In this document: positions 45,471-56,087 of the stretch, piece after piece
How positions within the stretch are numbered: position 1 is the stretch's first letter
How the letters are laid out: each line of letters starts with the position of its first letter
Source: Rapana venosa
Lineage: Eukaryota; Mollusca; Gastropoda; Neogastropoda; Muricidae
Direction of reading: 5' to 3'
Length of the DNA: 64,000 bases
NCBI GenBank assembly: GCA_028751875.1
Contig: CM054158.1
Coordinates: 54,457,360-54,521,359 of the forward strand
Notes under the pieces: model-generated
What the model was told of the DNA's origin: nothing
The model's database searches: none
The model's input: only the letters and a program-made list of their open reading frames with translations
Program-made: the position numbers and the translations under genes

Positions 45471-48108
45471 AATCATTATTAAAATCGGTGTAAGAAAGTC
45501 CAACAAAATCGTCTATTATATCCAAGCATATGCACCGTGTAACGATTCGTACTCAGAAGGGGAGAAAGACTCATTCTATCAAGAGCTCTCCGACCTCATC
45601 AACAGCACCCCTGACAAAGAGGACCTGTATGTCATGGGTGATTTCAACGGCAGAGTTGGTGAGAGAAGAAACCCGTGGACAAAACATCTTGGACCCCACA
45701 GTGACCACAGAACCCCTTGCAATTACAAACGGGAACCACGTGCTGGAACTATGTGCAGAGCATGATCTGATCATCCCCAACACCTTTTTCCAACACCGAG
45801 CCCCAATTTACACCTGGTACAAATGGGAACGATTCAACATCTCGTCTCAAATGGGACTTTATCTTGCAAGACCCAGAAACACGTTACGCCATCAAAGACT
45901 CAAAGCCTTTCCCCAATGCCAACCTTGACACTGACCACAGGCCTGCCCATTCTAGCCTCCAGTACTCGAAGAAGAAATAACAAACTGCTAGGAAGAACCA
46001 GCCTGAAAAAAATCAACCTCCTCAAACTGGAAGAGAAAGAAGTGCAAGAACAAGATCCACAGTGCTATCAAGGTGAAACTTGACTCCATTGTTTACAACA
46101 CCTCTCAACATGGAGCAAGTCTGGGACACCTTCAAGCCAGCTCTCTTGAAACACTTAAGGGAAGTCTGCGGGACAAAGAAATGTGGAGGGTAAAAACAGG
46201 AAAAGCTACAGCTTGGTGGAACCAAGAGGTGAAGGAAGCCATCAAGATAAAAAAGCAGTATATAAAGTTGGGCCAGGACCAAGACAAAAGAGGACTACGC
46301 CAAGTACAGAATCGCAAGAAGACTAGTAATCGTGTTTTGAAAGCCTCCAAAGAAAAATCTTGGGCGACTTATGGAGAGAAGTTAAGTGAAATTGCAAGAA
46401 CTCCCACGAGAATTTTTCAAAAGTTTTTAAGACGATGGAGTAAGAGATGAGCCATTCAATCCAACAACAGTAGTGAATGATGCAAATGGAGAGGCACTGC
46501 ACAATGAAGAGAAAATTCTGAAACGATGGGAAGACTATTTTAAAGATCTTTTAAACCCATCTGGAGTACAAGCTTCCAGCTCTCAGTTCTCACCACGCTA
46601 TAAAGACCAGTTAGAGCCCCAAATCCTTGAAGCTGAAACAAGAAAAGCAATTAAGACCAGCCCAAAGGCGAAAGCGGCAGGCGATGATGGCATAACAACT
46701 AAGCCATCCTTGCATGCGGAGAAACGGGAGTTAAGTGGCTCACCATCATCTTCAGAAAGCATGGGAAGAGAGGAAAGTACCAATGGACTGGCAAAAATGC
46801 GATAGTGGTGCCAATTTGGAAAGAAGAAGGGCAGCAAGGAGGACTGCAGCACCTACAGAGGCATTTCACTTTCAGCCATGTAGGGAAAATGTATGCAAAG
46901 ATTCTGGAACAGCGCACAAGAGCCAAAGCAGAACACCTACTGAGCAATGCCCAGTTTGGCTTTCGGAAAGGAAGAGGGTGCACAGATGCATTTTTCGCAC
47001 TCCGACAGCTGTGTGAAAGAGCCATCGAATCACGCCAAGACCTGCATACAGTATTCGTTGATCAAGAAAAAGCTTTCGACGAGTCAACAGAGACAAGCTC
47101 TGGAAGATCTGGAGCAGTACGACGTAAAGGGGGGCAGTTGCTTGATAACAATCAGAGCAATCTTGCCAAAGTATGAGCGCAGTCCGAACAGCCAGTGGAA
47201 CATCCGACTGGTTCCCGGTTACATCAGGGGTCAGGCAAGGCTGCGTACTCTCTCCCCTTCTCTTCGTGATCTACATGGACCAGATTACAAAGGAAGCCAA
47301 CCCAGATCTTGAGGTCCTGAACGAACTATTATTTGCTGACGACCAGTCCCTGGTGAATCAGAACAAAGCAGCTCTTCAAGATCACACAGACCAACTCAAC
47401 ACAAGCTGCGAGAGGTATGACATGAAGATCAGTATCACCAAAACAGAAGTTATGTCTGTCAGCAGAAATCCAAGAAAGCTGGACATCAACATCAACGGCA
47501 CCCAGCTGAAACAGACCAAAGAATTTAAATACCTTGGCAGCCTCTTCACTGAAGAGGGAAAATTGGACAGAGAGATAGAAACAAGATGCCAGAAAGCGAA
47601 CGCGGGCAGTTACCAACTCGCCCCTTCTAAAACATTCCAGCATCCCAATGGCACCAAGGCAAAAACTCAATCAACGCCATCTTCGTTCAACACTCACATA
47701 CCAGTGTCAGACATGGGCCCTAACAAAAGCCTAGAGGGGAAAATTGGTCACATATGAAATGCGCTGCCTGAGAAAAGCTGTCAACAAGACCAGACGCGAC
47801 AAGATAAAGAATGAGGTGATCAGAGACATGGTGGGACTAACACCAAATTCTCCACCATATTGAACAACAAAGGATCAGTGGTTTGGTCACCTCACTAGAA
47901 TGCCGCCCAACCAACCAGCCCTACGGGCATACACCACCAAATACAATGGCTGGAAAGCCAGAGGTAGCCCAAAGGAGACGATGGAGCGACTCCGTGGCTG
48001 ACACCCTGCGAGCCCATGACCTGTCACTACATCAAGCCTCCGCCTTGCTGCAGACAGACGTCTGGGTCTCCCGCGACGCCGAAGGGCACCAGCGGCAGAT
48101 AAAGAAAG
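45471..48108 (+). mobile_element. RTE/Jockey-type LINE in unit D, APE to C-terminus, with target-site duplication
   Basis: 5'-truncated in the endonuclease: IQAYAPCNDS (45518) and VMGDFNGRVGERRNPW (45630-45678) with the catalytic Asp/Asn pair. The linker (46070-46450) ends in frameshifts. RT includes LSNAQFGFRKGRGCTDAFFA (46940-47000), motif A FVDQEKAFD (47054-47080), GVRQGCVLSPLLFVIYMDQI (47225-47285), catalytic FADD (47332-47343) and FKYLGSLFTEEGKLDREI (47524-47577). The C-terminus has HLTRMPPNQPAL-type text and ends near RDAEGHQRQ (48074-48100). A short ATAAAGAAAG tail is followed by ATCAATTC, duplicating 45463-45470. At least six frame breaks. Clade assignment is tentative. Confidence 0.88.
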
Positions 48109-48443
48109 ATCAATTCCAAAAATGGTATTTGGGGATAAGATTGCGTATAAAAATTCATGATACTAAATATTAGAAATGAGCTTAAGTCATTTTAATCCCA
48201 AATTTTTCAAAATCGTACTATACCAGAGTGAATGAGTGAGTGAGTGAGTGAGTTAGAGACAATGACAATGACAATGACAAATTCTTTTATTTCGAGGATA
48301 ATGAATAAGCACTCATGTGCTTTTTTTACATTCAGTTCCTGCCCGTAGGGTTTACATCTTAATAAAAACCCCAAACACTTAAAAAAGAGAGAGAAGGAGA
48401 GAGAAGAGAGAGAGAGGAGAGCGATAGAGAGAGAGAAAGAGGG

Positions 48444-48516
<73 letters not shown>

Positions 48517-48886
48517 CTTCTTTAACACACCACATAGAGATCGAGGTCAAAATGGATGGGAGTTAACTGATCGATTTTTAAGTGAACGCGCTGTGAAGTT
48601 ATCTCACGTGAGAACTAAACTTAGAACCACCTCACTATGACCTCAAGTGCTGACTAGATCAACTTCCTGCTCCGCCATAGTTTAGCTGGTGCCACAGGTA
48701 AGCTGTTCTGTGATCTGAAATCAAACCACTGGTTATGTACAGGGTACAGTGTCAAAATGTGTCCGCTGTCTAAACATGTTGTTGTTGTTTTCACAATGAT
48801 TAGTATGTTTTGATAATATGTCTGCTGTCTAAAAGTATTTGCTGTCTAATAATGTGATACTGCTGTTTTTATATGTGTTTATGTGT

Positions 48887-49191
48887 AAAAAAAAAAAAAA
48901 GGTAAAGGGTAAAGGAGTCCCATAAAATATAAGTCGTAGGGGAGCGAGGCGTCAGAGACCTCACTTCTCTAGGGCCAGCATATTGAGGGCAGCGCCCATC
49001 TCCTCTCCCTCGCTGCTTTACCTTCCCTGACCCTAAAGAGGGCAGGTACCCATTCACAGCTGGGTGAACTGGGGGAACTGTACTGAAGCCAAGGCTCGCA
49101 AACGGTCACCCATCCACCTGGTAACCACGCTCGACGCTGCTTAACTTGGCTGGGGGAAAGCGAGTGCTCCGACCACTGAGCTATTCCGTCC
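48887..49191 (-). mobile_element. Chimeric tRNA/5S-like SINE in unit E (best copy)
   Basis: Minus strand: GGAATAGCTCAGTGGTCGGA, CCAAGTTAAGCAGCGTCGAG, GTGGATGGGTGACCGTTTGC, CTTGGCTTCAGTACAGTTCC, CACCCAGCTGTGAATGGGTA, GGGTCAGGGAAGGTAAAGCA, AAGTGAGGTCTCTGACGCCT, TTTACCCTTTACC and T14. About 290 bp plus the T run. There is no open frame. The internal RNA polymerase III promoter parts are inferred from similarity. Confidence 0.9.
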
Positions 49192-49505
49192 GCTGTCTAA
49201 ATAATGTGTCGCAGCTGTTTTCATATGTGTTTACATCTCGGCTGTCTAAATAATGTGTCGCATCTGTTTTATATGTGTTTACATCTCGGCTGTCTAAATA
49301 ATGTGTCGCTGCTGTTTCCATATGTATTTACATGTCCGCTGATTAAATAATGTGTCGCTGCTGTTTTCATATGTGTTTACATGTCCACTGTCTAAATAAT
49401 GTGTCGCTGCTGTTTTCATATGTGTTTACATGTCCACTGTCTAAATAATGTGTCGCTGCTGTTTTCATATGTGTTTACATGTCCACTGTCTAAATAATGT
49501 GTCGC
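49192..49505 (+). repeat. 49-bp minisatellite in unit E
   Basis: Six copies. The two nearest the SINE carry TTTACATCTCGGCTGTCTAA instead of TTTACATGTCCACTGTCTAA, a sub-variant also seen in unit C. Confidence 0.94.
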
Positions 49506-50814
49506 TGCTGTTTGGTATGTCTCTGTGGTTATATGTCTGCTGCTTCACAAAATGTAGGACAGGCATATTTCCCTCCATGTCTGTCTGCCTGTCTGTCTGT
49601 GTCTCTGTCTCTCTCTTTCCCTGTGTCTCCAGAACTGTTTTAATGTTTGTTCTTTCTCTGTCTCTTTCCATCTCTTAATCTGTCTGTGGCTCTGTCTCTG
49701 AGCTTCTGTCTGTCTTTCCCTTCCCGTCTGTCTGTGCCTCCCTGTCTGTCTTTCTGGGTTAATATTTATGTATATTTTATGTATTGTGCATGTAGATGTA
49801 TGTATGTTGTATTATGTATGTATGTGTGGTGGTGTGATAGGATGCATGCATGCATGCTGCATGCATGCACGCATACATGCATGCATGAAAAGTATTTGTA
49901 TGTATGTATGTTTTTTGTATGTATTTTTATGTATGTTGTATTTTAGGTTTTGTAGATGGGTTGTATGTATGGGGGTGTATGTATGTATTGGTGCGGCATG
50001 ATGTGCGTGTGCAGGCCGTGTGTGTGTGAGTCGCTCTCCCTTTTCCCCTCTCCTCTCTCTCCTTTTCTCTCTCTCTCTCTTCCCTCCTCCTCTGGTCCTC
50101 CCCCCTTTTGACAGTCCTAGCCCAAGGGGCTCTCTAAAGCTCGTCACTCCTTGTCCAATGGAAAGTACAATGCTTTCAACCAGCTTCAGTCATTAACTGT
50201 GATTAACGGGATGTGTGGTTGGAAATACAATAACTGAGATTAAACCCAAGCACCCTGAAGGCGGAAGAAAAAATATTACACACCCGTACATGTAAACACA
50301 AAACAGCACCACTACATCTATATATCAAAAAGGAGAACTGATGACATCAGTTTTCCTGGGGAGAGGGGGAGAGAAAGAAGAAAAAGAAGAAAGAAAAAGA
50401 GAGAGAGAGAGAGGGAGAGAGAGAGAGGGGGGAAAAGAGGGAGAAGAGAGAGACCCGAGCAAGGGGAGGAGAGAGAGAGAGAGAGAGGAGAGAGAAAGAG
50501 GAGGTTAGTTTTCCCAATCATTTGTGAAAATTTATTGAAATGGGCATAGCACAAATACCATAAAAACCCCTATCAATCCAAATGTATTGGCTAGAGCGTT
50601 AAACTCCCTGAACTAAATTACAAGAGCTTAGCATTTCAAAACCAATTTTCATAATCGTACATACCAGAGTGAGTGATTTGAACAATGACATTGACAATGA
50701 CAATTCTTTTATTTTGAGTGTATGAATAACCCATGCCTTTTTTACATCCATCCCTGCCCTTAGGGTATCTTTAATAACTCTTAAATACTTAAAAGAGAGA
50801 GAAGGAAACAAAAA

Positions 50815-51401
50815 CACAATGACAATGACAAATTCTTTTATTTCCCAGGGTAAGAATAAGCACATATGTGCTTTTAACATCCCGTCCCGCCCGTTAGGAT
50901 ACATCTTAATAAAAATAAACCAATACTTAACCAGTTCACATTAAAAACAAGGGGAAAAACCCTTTTCAAAACAGCTCCCCCCAACAACCACCCCCCCCCC
51001 CCCCCAAAGAGCAAATAAAAGAAAAACCCTAAAATACCCACCCCCCACCCCACCCCCAAAAAGCCCTAACCAAACAAACAAACAAAAAAGAAAGAAAAAC
51101 CCAACAACAGAAGAAGTAAAAGAAAAAAAAAAGAAAACAAAAAACAACCAACAAACAAAACAAGAAGCCAAGAAAATAACACAACCCAAATTAAAAAGTC
51201 ATAAGATAAACTCTAACAATGTCAAATGGGACACATATTGTTTTCACTTTAACTATAAATTGAAATAGGGGACTCATTTAAAATTAAACTAAGAGGCAAA
51301 TCCAATAATATGAAAATATAAAAAGAATCCCTCTACATAAAAATTTTTTTAAAAAAAAAAAAGGGGGGGGGGGGAAAAAATTTTTTTTAAAAAATCCAAT
51401 A
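50815..51401 (-). mobile_element. Third copy of the CR1-like 3' block with tail 1, cut by gap
   Basis: Minus tail 1 at 50815-50900, then ATTAAAAACAAGGGGAAAAA, a C run at 50992-51005, CCAAACAAACAAACAAAAAA and ACAATGTCAAATGGGACACA, following 25380-25815. Ends in A/G/T runs at the gap. Confidence 0.72.
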
Positions 51402-51901
51402 NNNNNNNNNNNNNNNNNNNNNNNNNNNNNNNNNNNNNNNNNNNNNNNNNNNNNNNNNNNNNNNNNNNNNNNNNNNNNNNNNNNNNNNNNNNNNNNNNNN
51501 NNNNNNNNNNNNNNNNNNNNNNNNNNNNNNNNNNNNNNNNNNNNNNNNNNNNNNNNNNNNNNNNNNNNNNNNNNNNNNNNNNNNNNNNNNNNNNNNNNNN
51601 NNNNNNNNNNNNNNNNNNNNNNNNNNNNNNNNNNNNNNNNNNNNNNNNNNNNNNNNNNNNNNNNNNNNNNNNNNNNNNNNNNNNNNNNNNNNNNNNNNNN
51701 NNNNNNNNNNNNNNNNNNNNNNNNNNNNNNNNNNNNNNNNNNNNNNNNNNNNNNNNNNNNNNNNNNNNNNNNNNNNNNNNNNNNNNNNNNNNNNNNNNNN
51801 NNNNNNNNNNNNNNNNNNNNNNNNNNNNNNNNNNNNNNNNNNNNNNNNNNNNNNNNNNNNNNNNNNNNNNNNNNNNNNNNNNNNNNNNNNNNNNNNNNNN
51901 N
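51402..51901. other. Assembly gap, 500 N
   Basis: Exactly 500 N. Confidence 1.
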
Positions 51902-51909
51902 CAAAAAGC

Positions 51910-52030
51910 ATGTGTGTGTGTGTGTGTGTGGTGTGTTCTTCAGTTTAACGTCTATTCACATTTAGAGATTTGTGTGTGTGTGTTGTGTGTGTGTGTGCGT
52001 GCGTGCATGTGTGTGTGTGTGTCAGTCTGA
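51910..52030. repeat. (GT)n microsatellite
   Basis: Two GT-rich runs with a short insert TTCAGTTTAACGTCTATTCA that also occurs next to other (AC/GT)n tracts. Confidence 0.9.
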
Positions 52031-52080
52031 GTGTGTCATGCATGTGTGTATCTGTATGTGTCTGCGTGTGCCAGTTTTTT

Positions 52081-52235
52081 TTAAATTATTATTCTTTTAT
52101 ATCGAGGATAATGAAATAAGCATGCCTGTGCTTTTCTTCATCCATTCCCCTATGTATGCGGTTTTGTAAAGTTTGTCATCTGTTCCCACCGGCACACTAT
52201 GGCCTACTCTTCCGAAAAGCGGGAAGGGTTTGAAC
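52081..52235 (-). mobile_element. SINE fragment with tail 1
   Basis: Minus strand: CTTCCCGCTTTTCGGAAGAG, GTGTGCCGGTGGGAACAGAT, GACAAACTTTACAAAACCGC, then the tail GGATGAAGAAAAGCAC and TTTCATTATCCTCGATATAA. The 5' promoter part is missing. Confidence 0.78.
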
Positions 52236-52242
52236 ATGTGCG

Positions 52243-52355
52243 CAAAATTTGTGTGTGTGCGTGCGTGTGTTTGTGTGTGTGTGTGTGTGTGCATGTGTGT
52301 GCGTGCATGTGTATGTACGTGTGTGTGTTTGTGCGCGCGTTCATGCATGTGTGTG
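52243..52355. repeat. (GT)n microsatellite
   Basis: GT repeats with GCGT variants. Confidence 0.93.
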
Positions 52356-52494
52356 CACCAAAAACGCAGACACTAGCGGCAGAAATACAATGATGTCACA
52401 TCAGTTCCATTCACCCTCTGTCAGTTTCCACACCAAACTCTCACTAAGGATGTGCTGAGCACCAACGTCTTGAGAAGAAAATCACATTGTTCAT

Positions 52495-52672
52495 ACACAC
52501 ACACACATCTATATATATCTATCTATATCTATATCTATATCTATCTATCTATATCTACATCTATATATCTATATATATATATATATATATATATACATAC
52601 ATATATATATAGAGAGATATATAGATATATAGATGTAGATATATATACATATATATATATATATACCACAAA
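52495..52672. repeat. AT-rich microsatellite with a long inverted repeat
   Basis: TATC and TA repeats. Arms 52550-52575 and 52618-52643 are perfect reverse complements around a (TA)n loop. Confidence 0.94.
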
Positions 52673-52806
52673 CCCGCTACAAGAGAGATGTGTATGTTTG
52701 GTACTGTGCAGTATGTACAATGTGTAATCAGGGCAGAGGCTGTCTCGCCTGTGGCTGTGGGTGCAGTGTGGGAGAGCAGGCCAAGTGTTAGTCAGTGTCC
52801 ACGTCA

Positions 52807-53385
52807 TTATTATTATTATTATTATTATAGGTGGAACTTATATAGCGCTATATCTTGCAAAGACAAATCAAAGCGCATGCATTCAACCTAATCTTACACA
52901 GTCATGCAATCAATGACAAACAATCAATAGTTTAAACAAACAGATATTACAAACATGGTAGACCAAATCTATTAAATAAAATTGCAATAGTCGAATGTTT
53001 TTCAAAAGCACACACACTCAGGTCATATACTTTAGCAGGGTGATAGGACATGGGTTAGTGAAGGTGGGATAGTTCTGATATGAAACGGGAGGGGGGAAAT
53101 CTTCGGTTTGAGATAAATATGTCTTGAGGCTGGATTTAACAGTGTCATAGCTAGGCTTCTGGCGAAGAGAGAGAGGGAGCTCATTCCAGGTCGATGGACC
53201 CGAAATAGAGAAAGAGCGGCGGCCAACGGTGGATTGGTTGAATCTAGGTATTCGTAGGCACAAGGTATCTGCAGGAGAGCAGAGGGAACATGAAGGAGTG
53301 TACAGGTTAAGACATTCACAGAGGTAGGAGGGTGGAGGCATTTGTAACAGAGGGAACTGATCTTATGATCTACTCTCTGTGACAC
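52807..53385 (-). mobile_element. LINE 3' end carrying tail 2
   Basis: Minus frames 53385-53032 and 53341-53018 (one frameshift apart) encode the C-terminal end common to many LINE ORF2 proteins: VDHKISSLCYKCLH, then ADTLCLRIPRFN, VGRRSFSISGPSTWNELPLS and SSLKTYL. A 3' UTR of about 200 bp follows and ends in GCGCTTTGATTTGTCTTTGC, AAGATATAGCGCTATATAAG, TTCCACCT and an (ATA)n repeat at 52807-52828. Tail 2 is thus directly attached to a LINE coding region here. The copy is truncated to the last 110 codons or so. Confidence 0.83.
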
Positions 53386-53477
53386 GTCATTAGTATGAAG
53401 CGCTGCACGTTGCCTTGTGTTGGCGACAGAAGCCCAGGCTGTATGCTGTCAGAACTGCACTGACTGCTGTCGCTCTG

Positions 53478-53780
53478 CTGTCTGTCTGTCTGTCTGTCTG
53501 TGTTTTCAATGTGTGCCTGTTAATCTGAATATCTGTCAAACTGTTTGTTGCTTGCTTCTTTTTCTGGCTCCCTGTCTGTCTGTCTGTTGTCTGTCTGTGT
53601 TTCCTGTGTGTATGTCTGTCAACCTAATGCTCTGTATGACTGCCTGTTCGCTCTCGTGTCTCGTTTCAGTCAGTCTGTCAGTCTGTCTGTCTGTCAGTCT
53701 ATCTGTCTGACTCTTGTCTACCTGACAGTCTGTCTGTTGTCTATCTGTCTCTATCTGTGTCTGTCTCTCTATCTCTTTCA
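53478..53780. repeat. (GTCT)n-rich region
   Basis: TGTC/TCTG tetranucleotides with unique interruptions. Confidence 0.85.
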
Positions 53781-54025
53781 TGGACTGGTTTGTAGGAAAT
53801 ACATTGATTAAGTGATTTTGTTGTGTGTGTTTTTAATTGCTATGCACGCTGAAAGATTTGAAAATGTTGTGGCAAGAAGCAAGAACTGTCTGTAATGTAG
53901 ATCAGCTCAGGAAGACGAAGCTCATTTTGGATTGTGTGACCCTGTGTAACATAAACTGAGAGAAAAATACATTCCTCTGAAATATTACAGAATGCCTATG
54001 CTTCTTAATATATGGTAGCGTGTGT

Positions 54026-54029
<4 letters not shown>
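53781..54029. other. Unassigned stretch
   Basis: About 250 bp of ordinary composition. Nothing recognised. Confidence 0.4.
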
Positions 54030-54061
<32 letters not shown>

Positions 54062-54138
54062 GTCGTCGTCGTCGTCGTCGTCGTCATCATCACCGTCGTC
54101 GTCATCATCATCATCATCATCGTCGTCATCATCATCAC
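54030..54138. repeat. (ATC)n / (GTC)n trinucleotide array
   Basis: CATCAT and CGTCGT blocks alternate. The Met/Thr frame on minus is an artefact. Confidence 0.96.
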
Positions 54139-54249
54139 AAACCAAAGTGCTTACATTCAGATCATTTACATGAGCTGATAGGTAAATGTTTTCCCTGAAA
54201 TATTACAAAAGGGCCTATGTTTCATCATTTAATTTGCTTCCCTGTGCGT

Positions 54250-54325
54250 GGGTTTGTGTGTGTGTGGTGTGTGTTTGTGTGTGTGTGTGTGTGTGGTGTG
54301 TGTGTGTGTGTGTGTGTGTTTTTAT
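54250..54325. repeat. (GT)n microsatellite
   Basis: GT repeats, complementary to the AC repeat at 54451-54620. Confidence 0.93.
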
Positions 54326-54420
54326 GGGGGGGGAGGCGCAAGATACTGAATACAAAATCAATATTTTAAATTGTCGATCTGTCCTCTGGTGTATGATATA
54401 TTTCATCAACTTCATAGGCA

Positions 54421-54450
54421 ACGCGCGCGCGCGCGCGCGCGCGCGCGCGC

Positions 54451-54520
<70 letters not shown>

Positions 54521-54587
54521 CACAAAAAACACAACACACACACACACCAAACACACACACAAACACACACCACACACACACACACAC

Positions 54588-54618
<31 letters not shown>

Positions 54619-54622
54619 AACA
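54421..54622. repeat. (CG)n followed by (AC)n
   Basis: About 29 bp of alternating CG (54422-54450), then about 170 bp of AC repeats. Confidence 0.96.
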
Positions 54623-54799
54623 ACACACGAAAAGAATTAATCATTCTTCTGTAAGAAAAGCTGAAAATGTTAACATTTTTACATCGCTAGTACAAGACAT
54701 ATTCAAACTACTTATCCTGATCATCTCAAAATGATACTGATGGGTCCGTTTAAATACTAATGAGGCTGGTGCGGCTTTCATTATTCCATCATTCAAGTC

Positions 54800-55065
54800 C
54801 TTCGATGAAAACTATAAACCGAGGCCCCGTGTGCGAACGCATGAAAGAACATCTTGCGCACACTTAAAATCCGCTTTTCGAAAGAGTGGGCCATTGTGTG
54901 CCGGTGGGAACAGATGACAAAATTTACAAAACCGCATACACACGGGACTGGATGTAAAAAAATAATGTCATATGAGCGCTTTGATTTGTTGCTTTTCAAG
55001 ATTCAGCGCTATATAACTTCCATACATTATTATTATTATTATATTATTATTGTTACTATTATTAT
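54800..55065 (+). mobile_element. SINE copy with tail 2
   Basis: Body: GCGAACGCATGAAAGAACAT, CTTGCGCACACTTAAAATCC, GTGTGCCGGTGGGAACAGAT, GACAAAATTTACAAAACCGC, CACGGGACTGGATGTAAAAA. Where the other copies continue into tail 1, this one continues with GAGCGCTTTGATTTGTTGC, AGCGCTATATAACTTCCATA and (ATT)n to 55065. The 5' promoter part is not recognisable. Confidence 0.78.
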
Positions 55066-55890
55066 TAAAAGTAGAACAAGCTGTCACCCTGGGGAAAAAT
55101 AAATCTATATTTACAGCTGAGCTAACTGCTATAGTGTTGGCACTGTATTATGTACTTGACTTCCCTAAAGACATATTTAACATACTTTTGTGTGTTGATT
55201 CTAAATCGTTTTTACAAAGCTTTAAAAAAATTATACTTTTAAAGAAAAAAAAGACCTAATCATTGAAATCAGGCATCTGGTACCCTTTTTGATTTTTAGA
55301 GGTAGTAAATGTTACTTTCTGTTTGGGGTTTCCCTTTACACACTGGTATCTTTTTTAATGAAAAAAGTTGACCGTCTTCCAAAAAAGGAGCGGAAATAAA
55401 AATAGTTCTTGTGAAAAAAACGTTGCCTTTTCTCTGCATGAGGGATACAGCTTGCTACAAAACGCTTGCTGAAAGCATTCCAGAAAGAAAGAAAATGAAA
55501 TTTTGGCTTTGTCTTTATAATGGCTGTACAAGCAATGTGATAGATTTCGAAATGCTTTATTTCAACAAAGTCTGTGGTTTGTATAATCGTAGAAATATGT
55601 TTCCCTTATGTACAGATTTAAAGTAAATGCCTTCAGGACAAAGTACGTGAAAGAATGTAAAACTGTATTTGTGGGTAGAAGATACCAATAGTCATGTTTA
55701 TTTTTTTATTGTCGACATTAAAAGCATTTTAACCTGCCTATACCAGTTTGTCACTGTGGTCAGATTTGTCCGGAACCATCAATACTGTTTGGAGATTGTG
55801 TAGATTATAAGAAGTCCGAAAATTTCAGTTTTTTGTAGTATGTTAAAGTTTATTTTTTAAGTACTGGATTTGAACACTTTGTTATTGTTA
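55066..55890 (+). mobile_element. RNase H-bearing LINE 3' fragment
   Basis: The frame 55050-55259 encodes SIFTAELTAIVLALYYVLDF and LCVDSKSFLQSF, the second and third acidic blocks of an RNase H domain (Glu in AEL, Asp in VDSKS). After a frameshift, GIFFNEK and VDRLPKK near 55345-55385 fit the final GxxGNExxDxLAK block. A C-terminal piece with CHCGQICPEPSILFGDC (55751-55801) resembles the zinc-knuckle-like end of I-type or Jockey-type LINEs. RT and endonuclease are missing and many stops are present. An RNase H of another retroelement class is a less likely alternative. Confidence 0.68.
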
Positions 55891-55969
55891 TGCATTCTTA
55901 CTGTTTATTTATTTTTGGTTCCCGTCTAAAATCACTACTAAATGTGAATAGACTTTAAACCTGAGATCT

Positions 55970-55970
55970 C

Positions 55971-56069
<99 letters not shown>

Positions 56070-56086
56070 CACACAACCACACGGGA
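55970..56086. repeat. (AC)n microsatellite
   Basis: AC repeats with two short slips. Confidence 0.95.
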
Positions 56087-56087
56087 T

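Larger units (their letters stand above)
43910..48516 (+). repeat. 2-kb satellite unit D (LINE present, SINE absent)
   Basis: Same order as unit B with better sequence: minisatellite 44255-44420, (ATGT)n 44690-44770, (CT)n 44900-44960, CCATGTCCTAGTGCAATGGG at 45007, (GA)n 45275-45385, LINE 45471-48108, minus tail 1 48258-48345, (GA)n 48385-48516. Confidence 0.9.
48517..50800 (+). repeat. 2-kb satellite unit E (SINE present, LINE absent), end of array
   Basis: SINE 48887-49191, minisatellite 49192-49505 with about six copies, GTCT stretch, ATGT/GCAT stretch 49785-49990, CT 50030-50095, blurred core to 50680, minus tail 1 near 50685-50765. After about 50800 the sequence switches to the CR1-like 3' block instead of a sixth unit. 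Confidence 0.87.
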
